Assembly (NCBI GenBank): GCA_017656255.1
Contig: JACDOE010000001.1
Location: 809,205 to 873,204, forward strand
DNA from: Bacillaceae bacterium
Lineage (GTDB): Bacteria > Bacillota > Bacilli > JACDOE01
DNA: 64,000 nt
Reading direction: 5' to 3'
Below, piece after piece: positions 30,513-38,376 of this stretch; position 1 is the first letter of the stretch; each line of letters opens with the position of its first letter. The translations under genes were made by a program, and so were the position numbers. The notes beneath the pieces were generated by a model. It did no database searches. It was not told the origin of the DNA and saw only the letters and a list, made by a program, of their open reading frames with translations.

Positions 30513-31874
30513 TCAGGAAGCCATTTTTTCTTCCTGTGCCGGAGATTTTTCCCCAAAGGCGCTTTCTTTACCCGGGAGAACCGCATGCAGGATCATCCCC
30601 AGGATCGTCGCCATCGCAATATTATCAATGGTCAGGTTGGCGATGAAGTCGTTCCAGGTAATACTGTGGAAGTCCAGCTTAAATCCACCGATTCCTGTTA
30701 CGGCGATGATCGCCGTGATGACCATATTCCGTTTGTCGGACAGATCAATGCGATTTTCCACATACATCCGAACTCCCTGGGAGGCGATGATACCGAACAG
30801 GATGATGGTTACGCCGCCCAGGACCGGTTTGGGAATCGTCATCAGCACGGCGGACACTTTGCCCAGGAAGGCGAACAGGATGGCAAACACCGCTGCTCCC
30901 GCCAGCACAACCCAGCTGTAAACCCGAGTGATGGCCAGAACCCCCATGTTTTCCCCGTAGGTGGTGTTCGGGGGGCCGCCGAAGAAGGCAGCCAGCGATG
31001 TTGCCAGACCATCACCGAGCAATGTCCGATGCAGCCCCGGTTTTTTCATCAGGTCACGATCCATGATTTTGCCGGTTACGAGCAGGTGACCGATATGCTC
31101 GGCGATCGTCACCATCGCGACCGGAACGATGATAAATGCTGCCATCCAGGCAGAGGGAGAGGAAATGGCATCAAACAGCTGGATGGTCAGCATGTGATCT
31201 TCCCACATCTCCTTAGGACCGATGATAACCGGTGCTTCCTTAATCACCTGGAAGTTGATCATTTCCGGATACCGCATCCAGGTGTAGAGGTATCCCACAA
31301 TCATGCCCGCCAAAATAGGAATAACCGATAAAAATCCGCGGAAGAAGTTCATGGCCACGACGGTCACAATCAGCGTGATGAACGCCACTTCCACCGACTT
31401 CAGCGAATACACTTCTTCATCCACTACGGTCGGATCCAAAAGGGCCCAGTTTACAGCGACACCGGACAGGCTCAGTCCGATTACCACGATCACAGACGCA
31501 ATCACTACCGGAGGCAGGATGGCATCCAGCCATTTAATCCCGGCTACTGAGATAATGGCCGATACCAGTACATAGACCAGCCCTGCCAGCAGACAGCCCA
31601 GCATGGCGGCTCCGAACCCTTCCGTCGTCGCAACCGTTATAATCGGGCCGATGAAGGCAAAGGAGGAACCCAGATAGTTCGGTACAGCCCCCTTTGTTAT
31701 GATGAGAAAAAGAAGTGTTCCCAATCCACTGGTCAGAAGCGCTACCGAGATATCAAGTCCAGTAATCAGGGGAACCAGGACAGTCGCCCCAAACATCGCA
31801 AACAGGTGCTGCAGACTGAGCGGAATCAGACGTTGAACCGCAGGTGTTTCGTGTACGTCAACATATGATTTCAT
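30513..31874 (-). CDS. pyrP: Uracil permease (NCS2/UraA family)
   Basis: Proton-uracil symporter of the inner membrane, 453 residues with about 14 membrane segments. Family segments include LFAMFGATVLVPLITGLD near the N-terminus, the substrate-site region VAMVTIAEHIGHL and the second half-helix motif GGPPNTTYGENMGVLAITRV. Start at the ATG at 31874 with AAGGAGG 9 nt upstream; an in-frame codon 24 nt earlier lacks support. Only 39 nt separate it from pyrR, too little for the attenuator found here in B. subtilis. Confidence 0.96.
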   Translation of the reverse strand: MKSYVDVHETPAVQRLIPLSLQHLFAMFGATVLVPLITGLDISVALLTSGLGTLLFLIITKGAVPNYLGSSFAFIGPIITVATTEGFGAAMLGCLLAGLVYVLVSAIISVAGIKWLDAILPPVVIASVIVVIGLSLSGVAVNWALLDPTVVDEEVYSLKSVEVAFITLIVTVVAMNFFRGFLSVIPILAGMIVGYLYTWMRYPEMINFQVIKEAPVIIGPKEMWEDHMLTIQLFDAISSPSAWMAAFIIVPVAMVTIAEHIGHLLVTGKIMDRDLMKKPGLHRTLLGDGLATSLAAFFGGPPNTTYGENMGVLAITRVYSWVVLAGAAVFAILFAFLGKVSAVLMTIPKPVLGGVTIILFGIIASQGVRMYVENRIDLSDKRNMVITAIIAVTGIGGFKLDFHSITWNDFIANLTIDNIAMATILGMILHAVLPGKESAFGEKSPAQEEKMAS

Positions 31875-31913
31875 GTGTGTGTTCCTCCTTTTTATCATGC
31901 GATATCATTTCTT

Positions 31914-32510
<597 letters not shown>

Positions 32511-32516
32511 TCACAC

Positions 32517-32546
32517 AAAAAAACTTCCTGTCCGACTGACAGGAAG
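32517..32546 (-). terminator. Attenuator terminator upstream of pyrR
   Basis: Minus-strand CTTCCTGTC pairs with GACAGGAAG around a 5-nt loop, then seven T residues follow. It lies 43 nt before the pyrR start and is the output of the first PyrR switch. Confidence 0.93.
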
Positions 32547-32620
32547 CTGTTTCCACATAACATGTGTACAGATATCCATACGTGTTCATGTGCCTGAGCA
32601 CACGAAACCCTTAGAAACGC

Positions 32621-32650
32621 CAACCTTGCCAGCCTCTCTGGACTGATTTA
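32621..32650 (-). promoter_or_regulatory. PyrR-binding anti-antiterminator loop before pyrR
   Basis: Minus-strand TCAGTCCAGAGAGGCTGGCA followed by AGGTTG is almost the B. subtilis PyrR-binding consensus. It lies about 27 nt after the predicted transcription start and 75 nt before the attenuator terminator. The 320-nt gap between pyrR and the amidase gene holds this leader, the terminator and the operon promoter; the remaining 90 nt next to the amidase show nothing further that I can support. Confidence 0.93.
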
Positions 32651-32683
32651 AAGGTTCTGGATTATTCAATTCTTATCGTTCAA

Positions 32684-32713
32684 ATTATCCCATAAACCAC
32701 GGGATAAAGTCAA
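32684..32713 (-). promoter_or_regulatory. Sigma-A promoter of the pyr operon
   Basis: Minus-strand -35 TTGACT (32713-32708), 18-nt spacer, -10 GATAAT (32689-32684) with an extended-10 TGG just before it. Predicted start near 32677, giving a leader of about 200 nt that contains the PyrR loop and terminator. Confidence 0.8.
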
Positions 32714-32803
32714 TGCTTTTTTTAATCTTCATCATTCGCCCATTTTATATTATGATGTTGATTATAACATTGTTCGACATCCTGGTATATGAGGTGATCC
32801 TAT

Positions 32804-33559
32804 TTGAAGTCCATTTTCAGGACGGCTTTCATTTTTATGCTGACCATCTTGATGGTGGCTTGCTCCCATACGGATCATCAAGCGGAGCAAACCATGACGG
32901 ATCATAGACCGGAACAAGATGTGCCTCCTCCCTCTGTCAAAGATACGCGTCCGGCTGTCGTGATCGATCCGGGTCACGGCGGAGAGGAAACCGGAGCCAT
33001 CGGCTGGCATACCGGGGTCCCGGAAAAGCAAATCACGCTGGCGATCGCCGGATACTGCCGCGACTATCTGAGACAACAGAATATCCGGGTGATCATGACC
33101 CGATCATCCGACCGGATGATGAATGCGGAAAGTAAAGATCACGACCTGCATGACCGGGCGCAGCTGGCGGACAAGGTGGAGGCGGATCTTTTCGTTAGTA
33201 TCCATGCGGATCAATATGATGAAACCGTTCACGGGTCCAAGGTGTTTTACAGTGAAATCAACCCCTATACCGATCAAAGCCAGGAACTGGCGGGGTACGT
33301 TTTTGATGAATTGATCGGAGAACTGGGTTCCAGGCCGCTGGGTGTCTTTATGGAAGACTTTATCGTCCTCAGAGAAAATTCAGTCCCGGCTATCCTGGTC
33401 GAGACCGGTTTCGTCTCCCATCGTGAAGAAGAGCAAAAACTGATCACCCCGTCCTACCAGAAAAAAGCAGGTATGGCCATCGCAAAAGGAATCATGGCAT
33501 ACCTGAAGCATGAGGGACTGCTTAAACCTGAATCTGAAAAGTCGAAAGATGTTCACTAA
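32804..33559 (+). CDS. N-acetylmuramoyl-L-alanine amidase lipoprotein (Amidase_3, CwlD-like)
   Basis: Zinc amidase that cuts the bond between N-acetylmuramic acid and L-Ala of peptidoglycan. 251 residues. Signal peptide 1-19 ending in lipobox LMVAC (lipid-anchored Cys20). Catalytic domain about 50-240: VVIDPGHGGEETGAIG (zinc His and Glu), SIHADQYD (zinc His) and ILVETGFVSH (catalytic Glu). No cell-wall-binding repeats, as in CwlD. TTG start with GAGGTGAT upstream. It is a single gene on the plus strand between pyrR and the IS, and its natural terminator seems to have been interrupted by the IS. Whether it acts in spore cortex formation is unknown. Confidence 0.92.
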   Translation: MKSIFRTAFIFMLTILMVACSHTDHQAEQTMTDHRPEQDVPPPSVKDTRPAVVIDPGHGGEETGAIGWHTGVPEKQITLAIAGYCRDYLRQQNIRVIMTRSSDRMMNAESKDHDLHDRAQLADKVEADLFVSIHADQYDETVHGSKVFYSEINPYTDQSQELAGYVFDELIGELGSRPLGVFMEDFIVLRENSVPAILVETGFVSHREEEQKLITPSYQKKAGMAIAKGIMAYLKHEGLLKPESEKSKDVH

Positions 33560-35029
33560 GAAAAGACACCCACGCGGGTGTTTCAGACTGAAGACAAAAG
33601 CCCTTTGTTCGGGAACGAACAAAGGGCTTTTTGGACTTAAAATTAATAAATGATCTCTATTTTTGTGAGAATGACCTCTCCCTGAGGTCGATTTCCATAT
33701 CCAATTGGCCAACTTCTTTAAATTCATGGCAGCAAAAGCTAGCATCGCCTGCATCGTCACCTTATCCCGTCCGCGCAAGGTGGTCCAACGCAAACCATGC
33801 TTCTCTTTCAAGTCTGCAAATACACGTTCAATTGTTTCTTTTCTCATTTCGTAAATCTTTTTGTTGTACTCCGTATGACGAAGGTGGTCGGCTTCCTCTA
33901 CATGTTCTTCCCATATGTGTCGGCCAATTCGCTTCGTGTAATCTTTACTTTCCGTGCACCGCTCTCGTAACGGACAATTCATACAATCCTTTGGATCAGA
34001 TTGGTAAATTCGGTACCCGTCACGATTGGTCGTTGTGTATGTTAATACCTTGTTCATTGGGCATATGTAACAATCGTAATATTCATCATACGCATACTGA
34101 TGTTTCCGGAGGAATCCTTTTTTGGTCTGGGGACGTTTATATGGCATCACAGGGCGGATTTCCTCATCCTTCAAACGTTTTGCAATATAAGGTGTTTTGT
34201 ATCCCGCATCCATCGCAGCGGCATATGGGGTTCCCACTCGTTTTTTGATCTCGTCCAGAATATCATCAAACACCTGACTGTCATGGACATTTCCCGGCGT
34301 TACTTTTACACCCAGTACAAACCCTTTCTTGTCGCAAGCTGTGTGAAGCGAATAAGCAAAGACGCGTTCTTTTTCATTCTTCACAAACAGGCCACTATCC
34401 GGATCTGTCGTACTGATCTTTCTTTCCTTCACTTCAATGTTTTGTTTTTTTTTAAGCGGTTTTTTACCCTGCTTCATGCGATCTTCATTAATTTCTTTAT
34501 CCAACTGTTCCTGGTAAGCCTTACTTTCAACCTTAACCGCCTTTTTAATGTATTTCTTTTTATTGGCACTGGCTTTGACATGGGTAGAATCTATAAACAC
34601 AGCTTCCGGATCAACCAGACTGTGATGAACCGCTTCTTCCAGGATACGTGTAAATATTTGCTCGAAGATATCGGTCCCTTTAAACCTTCTGGCATAGTTT
34701 TTCCCGAACGTCGAGAAGTGAGGAACTTTTTGAGTAAAGTCGTACCCGATGAACCAGCGGTATGCGACATTCGTTTCAATTTCTGTAATGGTCTGGCGCA
34801 TGGATCGAATGCCAAAAAGATATTGGATCAGCACAATTTTGAACAACACCACAGGGTCGATACTGGGGCGCCCATGATCAGCACTATATTTATCTTCAAC
34901 CAGATCATAAATAAAACTGAAATCAATAGCTGCTTCTATTTTCCGAACCAAATGATCTTTGGGAACCAATTCATCCAAAGACACGATGGATAATTGATAT
35001 CTGCCCTGATCTTCCTGTTTGCTTAACAT
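33380..35029 (-). CDS. IS1182-family DDE transposase with read-out into flanking DNA
   Basis: Transposase with N-terminal DUF772-type domain (LVPKDHLVRKIE, GRPSIDPVVLFKIVLIQYLF) and DDE_Tnp_1 catalytic domain: VFIDSTHVKA (Asp), AAMDAGYKT (Asp) and IERVFADLKEKHGLR (Glu). A cysteine-rich segment CMNCPLRERC is usual. The ATG at 35029 has GGGGAGGA upstream. Odd: after MNLKKLANWIWKS the frame has no stop within the IS. It reads through the terminal hairpin (KSPLFVPEQRAF), leaves the IS at 33582 and ends at 33380 antisense to the amidase gene. About 67 codons are therefore host-derived. The IS-encoded part is about 483 residues, normal for the family. It may be active. Confidence 0.88.
   Translation of the reverse strand: MLSKQEDQGRYQLSIVSLDELVPKDHLVRKIEAAIDFSFIYDLVEDKYSADHGRPSIDPVVLFKIVLIQYLFGIRSMRQTITEIETNVAYRWFIGYDFTQKVPHFSTFGKNYARRFKGTDIFEQIFTRILEEAVHHSLVDPEAVFIDSTHVKASANKKKYIKKAVKVESKAYQEQLDKEINEDRMKQGKKPLKKKQNIEVKERKISTTDPDSGLFVKNEKERVFAYSLHTACDKKGFVLGVKVTPGNVHDSQVFDDILDEIKKRVGTPYAAAMDAGYKTPYIAKRLKDEEIRPVMPYKRPQTKKGFLRKHQYAYDEYYDCYICPMNKVLTYTTTNRDGYRIYQSDPKDCMNCPLRERCTESKDYTKRIGRHIWEEHVEEADHLRHTEYNKKIYEMRKETIERVFADLKEKHGLRWTTLRGRDKVTMQAMLAFAAMNLKKLANWIWKSTSGRGHSHKNRDHLLILSPKSPLFVPEQRAFVFSLKHPRGCLFLVNIFRLFRFRFKQSLMLQVCHDSFCDGHTCFFLVGRGDQFLLFFTMGDETGLDQDSRD
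33564..33581. repeat. Left copy of the 18-bp target duplication (terminator hairpin)
   Basis: AGACACCCACGCGGGTGT, identical to 35112-35129 in the same orientation. The ACACCC/GGGTGT arms form a terminator stem. Joining the two copies without the IS recreates AAAAGACACCC-ACGC-GGGTGTCTTTTTG, a bidirectional terminator between convergent genes. In this copy the T-run on the amidase side has been replaced by IS sequence (GTGTTTCAGAC). Confidence 0.85.
33596..33631. terminator. Bidirectional terminator-like hairpin inside the left end of the IS
   Basis: AAAAGCCCTTTGTTC (33596-33610) pairs with GAACAAAGGGCTTTT (33617-33631), a 15-bp perfect stem with a 6-nt loop and T-runs on both strands. It can stop the transposase transcript and also read-through coming from the amidase. 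Confidence 0.85.
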
Positions 35030-35072
35030 CTTGCTTCCTCCCCAAACCTTGTCTCTCATTCATAATGATAAA

Positions 35073-35110
35073 TAAAAAAGCCTGCCGACGAAAGACTTTG
35101 TCGACAGGCT
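35073..35110 (-). terminator. Terminator-like hairpin inside the right end of the IS
   Basis: Minus-strand AGCCTGTCGAC pairs with GTCGGCAGGCT (one mismatch), followed by TTTTTTA. It stands upstream of the transposase start and would block transcription entering the IS from the DUF4015-type gene. Confidence 0.75.
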
Positions 35111-35111
35111 G

Positions 35112-35129
35112 AGACACCCACGCGGGTGT
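35112..35129. repeat. Right copy of the 18-bp target duplication (terminator hairpin)
   Basis: AGACACCCACGCGGGTGT, identical to 33564-33581. This copy keeps the plus-strand T-run (CTTTTTG), but on the minus strand, where it should end the lipoprotein gene at 35146, it is now followed by CAGCC of the IS instead of CTTTTC. Confidence 0.85.
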
Positions 35130-35145
35130 CTTTTTGTTTACTTAA

Positions 35146-36651
35146 CTATTCAGTCACGGTCTGGTTCTGTGTTTCAGCTGAATCGGATTGACCCTCTTCT
35201 GCTGTGCCGGAATCTTCAGTTTCACTGGACTGGTTTTCAACGCTTTCCCCTTCAGATGAAACCGGTTGCTCACTTTGCTCGAGTGCTTCCTTTTCTTTGG
35301 CCAGCCTCTCTTCTTCAATCTGCTGCCTTAACAATTCATCCTGCCTGAGGATTTCTTCTTTTTTCTGCTGGTCGATTTCCGGCGTATAATCGACACCCGG
35401 CGTATATTTATTACCGGCATTCCATATCAGGTACTCCCGGATTCCCGCTTCGTTCAAGGCCCGGATCTGGGCTTCTACGTCAGCTTTACCATATGTTTTG
35501 TAATTTCCTGCTCCCAGCCACCTCGCAGTAAAATCCTGAATCCACGGACGGGAAGTCGGCGGGTTCTCCAGTCGGAACAATTTTTCCTTTTCTTTGACCA
35601 CATAATTCTGAACGAGGCGATAAGGTTCGAGATCAGGTTTTGGAATCCCGAGATTGTAAGGTCCCCAGTGAGACGGATAAATCATCGAAGAGATGACATC
35701 AACATGCTCACTGATTCTCGAAAAGCTCTGTCCGATATTGGGTGCGGAATCCAGGGTAACCGTATAACCGAAGACATCGACGGACATGGCGACACCCAGG
35801 GGAGCCAGTTGTTCCTTGGCATAGGCCACAAAATCGGTGACAGCCTGTACCCGTGCTTCGATCGGATCCTGTTGATGGGCCGCTACATAGTCTCCGTATT
35901 GATACTCCAGTTGCTTGTTGTGAAATCCTTCAGGAAAACGGACATAATCAAACTGAACTTCCGGAAAGCCAAGTTCAATCGCCTTTTTGGCGACCGCCAC
36001 ATTATACTCCCAGACCTCTTTCATATACGGATTGACAAACGCCTCTTTTCTCCCGTTTTTCCAGACCGCCCCGTACTGTTTAAAAGACAGATCCGGCCTC
36101 TGGGAAGCCAGGACGGAATCTTTAAATACGACGATCCGGGCAATGGGATAGATATTGTGCTCCGAGAGTGTTTTCAGAAGGGCTTCCGGATCCTTGATGA
36201 TCGGTTTGGCATTTAACCGGAGCGGGGAATCTTCAGGTTCATCCTCCGGTATGAACGTAATATTGCCGTAATCGTCCTTGATATCGATCACCATCGCATT
36301 CAGGTCCGTGGAATCAACCAGTTGAACCAGTTCCTCAAACCGGCTTCCACCGGCGGAATGCCCGGTGACATAAATCCCCCGAACAGCATCAGGGTATGAA
36401 AAAGACGGTTTTTGTTTCTCCGGCTTGACCACCTGCTCATTTTCATCTTGATCGGGATCGGTGGCGTCTTCATTCGGTTCGGTTTCGTCTGAGAGATCAT
36501 CCTGTTCTGAGGGGTCCGTTTTCTTATCGTTGTCCGATTCCGATTTTTCCTGCGGGTCCGGGTCAGGTTGCGTAACAGGCGTACCAGTTCCGCATGCGGA
36601 CAACAGGATGACGATGAGTAATAACATAAGAGCAGGCCAGAATTTTTTCAT
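35146..36651 (-). CDS. Lipoprotein with putative glycoside hydrolase domain (DUF4015)
   Basis: Secreted, membrane-anchored protein of 501 residues. Signal peptide 1-19 with lipobox LLSAC; a very acidic Asp/Glu/Pro-rich linker (about 21-85). The DUF4015 / GH13-like barrel begins VRGIYVTGHSAGG near 90 and continues through MVIDIKDDYGNITF, FPEVQFDYVRFPEG, MSVDVFGYTV and SSMIYPSHWGP to about 430. It ends with a Glu/Gln-rich low-complexity tail of about 60 residues. ATG with AAAGGAGA upstream. Substrate unknown; a role at the cell wall is inferred from location and anchoring. It is convergent with the amidase gene across the IS. Confidence 0.88.
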   Translation of the reverse strand: MKKFWPALMLLLIVILLSACGTGTPVTQPDPDPQEKSESDNDKKTDPSEQDDLSDETEPNEDATDPDQDENEQVVKPEKQKPSFSYPDAVRGIYVTGHSAGGSRFEELVQLVDSTDLNAMVIDIKDDYGNITFIPEDEPEDSPLRLNAKPIIKDPEALLKTLSEHNIYPIARIVVFKDSVLASQRPDLSFKQYGAVWKNGRKEAFVNPYMKEVWEYNVAVAKKAIELGFPEVQFDYVRFPEGFHNKQLEYQYGDYVAAHQQDPIEARVQAVTDFVAYAKEQLAPLGVAMSVDVFGYTVTLDSAPNIGQSFSRISEHVDVISSMIYPSHWGPYNLGIPKPDLEPYRLVQNYVVKEKEKLFRLENPPTSRPWIQDFTARWLGAGNYKTYGKADVEAQIRALNEAGIREYLIWNAGNKYTPGVDYTPEIDQQKKEEILRQDELLRQQIEEERLAKEKEALEQSEQPVSSEGESVENQSSETEDSGTAEEGQSDSAETQNQTVTE

Positions 36652-36827
36652 GTCTCAGTCTCCTTTTGTGGGTTCAAAAATATTCTTAATTTTACAATAT
36701 TAATAAAGAGGTTCGGGCAGACTTTTTGTAATGAAAAAGTTACACTTTTTTCTCTACAAATTTAGTGTCCTACGAATCAGGCAGGGTGTCAAGAGATGTC
36801 GAATACTTTTGTAGAAAAATCAGCACA

Positions 36828-36869
36828 TTTCTGTTACAAACATACCCGCAAGTATGTTTGTAACAGAAA
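36828..36869. repeat. 18-bp perfect inverted repeat after rluD
   Basis: TTTCTGTTACAAACATAC (36828-36845) and its exact complement at 36852-36869 surround the 6-nt loop CCGCAA. It lies 2 nt beyond the rluD stop. It is unusually long and A+T-rich for a terminator, and the minus-strand T-run (TGATTTTTC) begins only about 6 nt after the stem. Likely the rluD terminator; a protein-binding site is an alternative. The remaining ~175 nt up to the lipoprotein gene is A+T-rich with a small AAAAAGT/ACTTTTT palindrome. Confidence 0.75.
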
Positions 36870-36871
36870 AC

Positions 36872-37792
36872 TTATTCCGTACGTAAACGGGTCAGGATCG
36901 AAGCCATATCCTCGGGAAGAGGAGCGTCAAACTCCAGATATTGATCCGTACGAGGATGACGAAAACCCAGTACACCGGCATGAAGCGCCTGGCCCTGAAT
37001 GGGCAGGCTGTTTTTGGGGCCATATTTGGGGTCTCCGGCAACCGGGTGACCGATGTATTTCATATGTACCCGGATCTGGTGGGTTCTTCCGGTTTCCAGT
37101 TTCAGATCTATCAGGGTATAGTCTTTAAACCGTTCTTTAACCACAAAATGGGTGACAGCGGGCTTACTGTTTTTAAAAACAACGGCCATCTGCTGTCGAT
37201 TCTTCGGGTCACGCCCGATGGGCGCATCCACTTTTCCGCGGTCATGGGAAATGACGCCATGTACCAGAGCGGTATAGATGCGGGTCACCGTATGCTCTTT
37301 CAACTGGCTGGCCAGGGATTCATGGGCCATGTCATTTTTGGCTACCATCAGCAAACCGGATGTATCCTTATCAATCCGGTGCACGATCCCCGGACGCAGA
37401 ACACCGTTAATGCCAGACAGATCCCGGCAATGATAAAGCAGTCCGTTCACCAGTGTTCCGCTGTAGTGACCGGGAGCGGGATGTACGACCAGGCCCCGCG
37501 GTTTGTTGACCACGATGACATCGCCATCCTCATAGACAATATCGAGATCCATTTTCTCCGGTTCCACATTCAATTCTCTGGGAGGCGGAATGCGAATGGT
37601 AATCTCATCATGTTCCGCCACCCGGTAATTGCCTTTAATCGCCATACTGTTGACCGTTACCCGCTTCTCTTTAATCCACTGCTGTACCCGGGTTCTGGAC
37701 CAGTCTTCATCCTGCTGTGCCAGAAATTTATCGATTCTCTCCCCGGTGTCGCGATCTTCTACAACAAAATCATGCCGTTCAAAATTTTCCAT
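36872..37792 (-). CDS. rluD: RluA/RluD-family pseudouridine synthase
   Basis: Isomerises uridines in 23S rRNA (probably 1911/1915/1917 if RluD-like). N-terminal S4 RNA-binding domain (ERIDKFLAQQDEDWSRTRVQ), catalytic segment HRIDKDTSGLLMVAKN with nucleophilic Asp, then LKLETGRTHQIRVHM and HAGVLGFRHPRT. I chose the ATG at 37792 (306 residues) because AGGAGA is 7 nt upstream; an ATG 6 nt earlier touches the Shine-Dalgarno. It corresponds to B. subtilis ylyB and follows lspA by 25 nt. Confidence 0.95.
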   Translation of the reverse strand: MENFERHDFVVEDRDTGERIDKFLAQQDEDWSRTRVQQWIKEKRVTVNSMAIKGNYRVAEHDEITIRIPPPRELNVEPEKMDLDIVYEDGDVIVVNKPRGLVVHPAPGHYSGTLVNGLLYHCRDLSGINGVLRPGIVHRIDKDTSGLLMVAKNDMAHESLASQLKEHTVTRIYTALVHGVISHDRGKVDAPIGRDPKNRQQMAVVFKNSKPAVTHFVVKERFKDYTLIDLKLETGRTHQIRVHMKYIGHPVAGDPKYGPKNSLPIQGQALHAGVLGFRHPRTDQYLEFDAPLPEDMASILTRLRTE

Positions 37793-37817
37793 ACCCATTC
37801 TCCTGTATCCCTGTATC

Positions 37818-38279
37818 TTAAATACGGACTCTTGATTTTTTCTTCGATTCCAGGAATGTATCCAAAATAAAAAGTCCGACCCCGATCACAATTGCTGAAT
37901 CCGCGATATTAAAAATCGGGTAGTTAATCAGCCGGAAGTCGAGAAAATCCACAACTTCCCCGGTCATCAGCCGATCGGCAAAATTGCCCAGTGCTCCACC
38001 CAGAATCAGGGGGAGTGCCCATGCCATTCGACCGTTCATTTCTCTTGACGTTTGAATATAATAAATGATGCCGACAACCACGATGATGGTGACAATGATA
38101 AAGAACCAGCGCTGGTCCTGCAGAATACCGAATGCAGCACCGCGGTTACGGTGGGATGTGAAATGAAAAACCCCTTCCCAGATGGGAATGGTCTCCCCTT
38201 CATTCATCCACTTTAACACTGCCAGTTTCGACAGTTGATCCACCACAAATACAAAGACCGCTATCAGATAAGTATACAC
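37818..38279 (-). CDS. lspA: Lipoprotein signal peptidase
   Basis: Aspartyl protease of the membrane that cleaves signal peptides of lipid-modified prolipoproteins (such as the two lipoproteins encoded at 32.8 and 35.1 kb). Four membrane segments in 153 residues. Catalytic Asp102 in GNFADR and Asp127 in FNIADSA; N-terminal DQLSKL and HFTSHRNRGAAFG are conserved. GTG start with GGAGG upstream. Confidence 0.97.
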   Translation of the reverse strand: MYTYLIAVFVFVVDQLSKLAVLKWMNEGETIPIWEGVFHFTSHRNRGAAFGILQDQRWFFIIVTIIVVVGIIYYIQTSREMNGRMAWALPLILGGALGNFADRLMTGEVVDFLDFRLINYPIFNIADSAIVIGVGLFILDTFLESKKKSRVRI

Positions 38280-38376
38280 CCTTGCTCCTCCAGTCGTTTA
38301 GAATCAACTTGACAACTAGCATTTTAGCATAGCGGGTTGGTCACGACAAGAACGGAGCCACTCCCCTGACGGCGTT

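Larger units (their letters stand above)
33582..35111 (-). mobile_element. IS1182-family insertion sequence
   Basis: About 1,530 bp between two 18-bp direct repeats. Imperfect terminal inverted repeats: left end TTCAGACTGAAGACAAA, right end (reverse complement) TCAGCCTGTCGACAAA, matching at most positions. One long transposase gene on the minus strand. Each end carries a terminator-like hairpin (33596-33631 and 35073-35110) that could insulate the element. Long target duplications of variable size are known in this family. It lies in the only accessory stretch of the window. Confidence 0.88.

Noticed and set aside
30462-31331. 289-codon plus-strand frame, and similar long frames opposite pyrP and the transposase
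   Set aside because: Antisense to well-identified genes; the protein is His/Gln/Asp-rich as expected of a complementary frame of a membrane protein.
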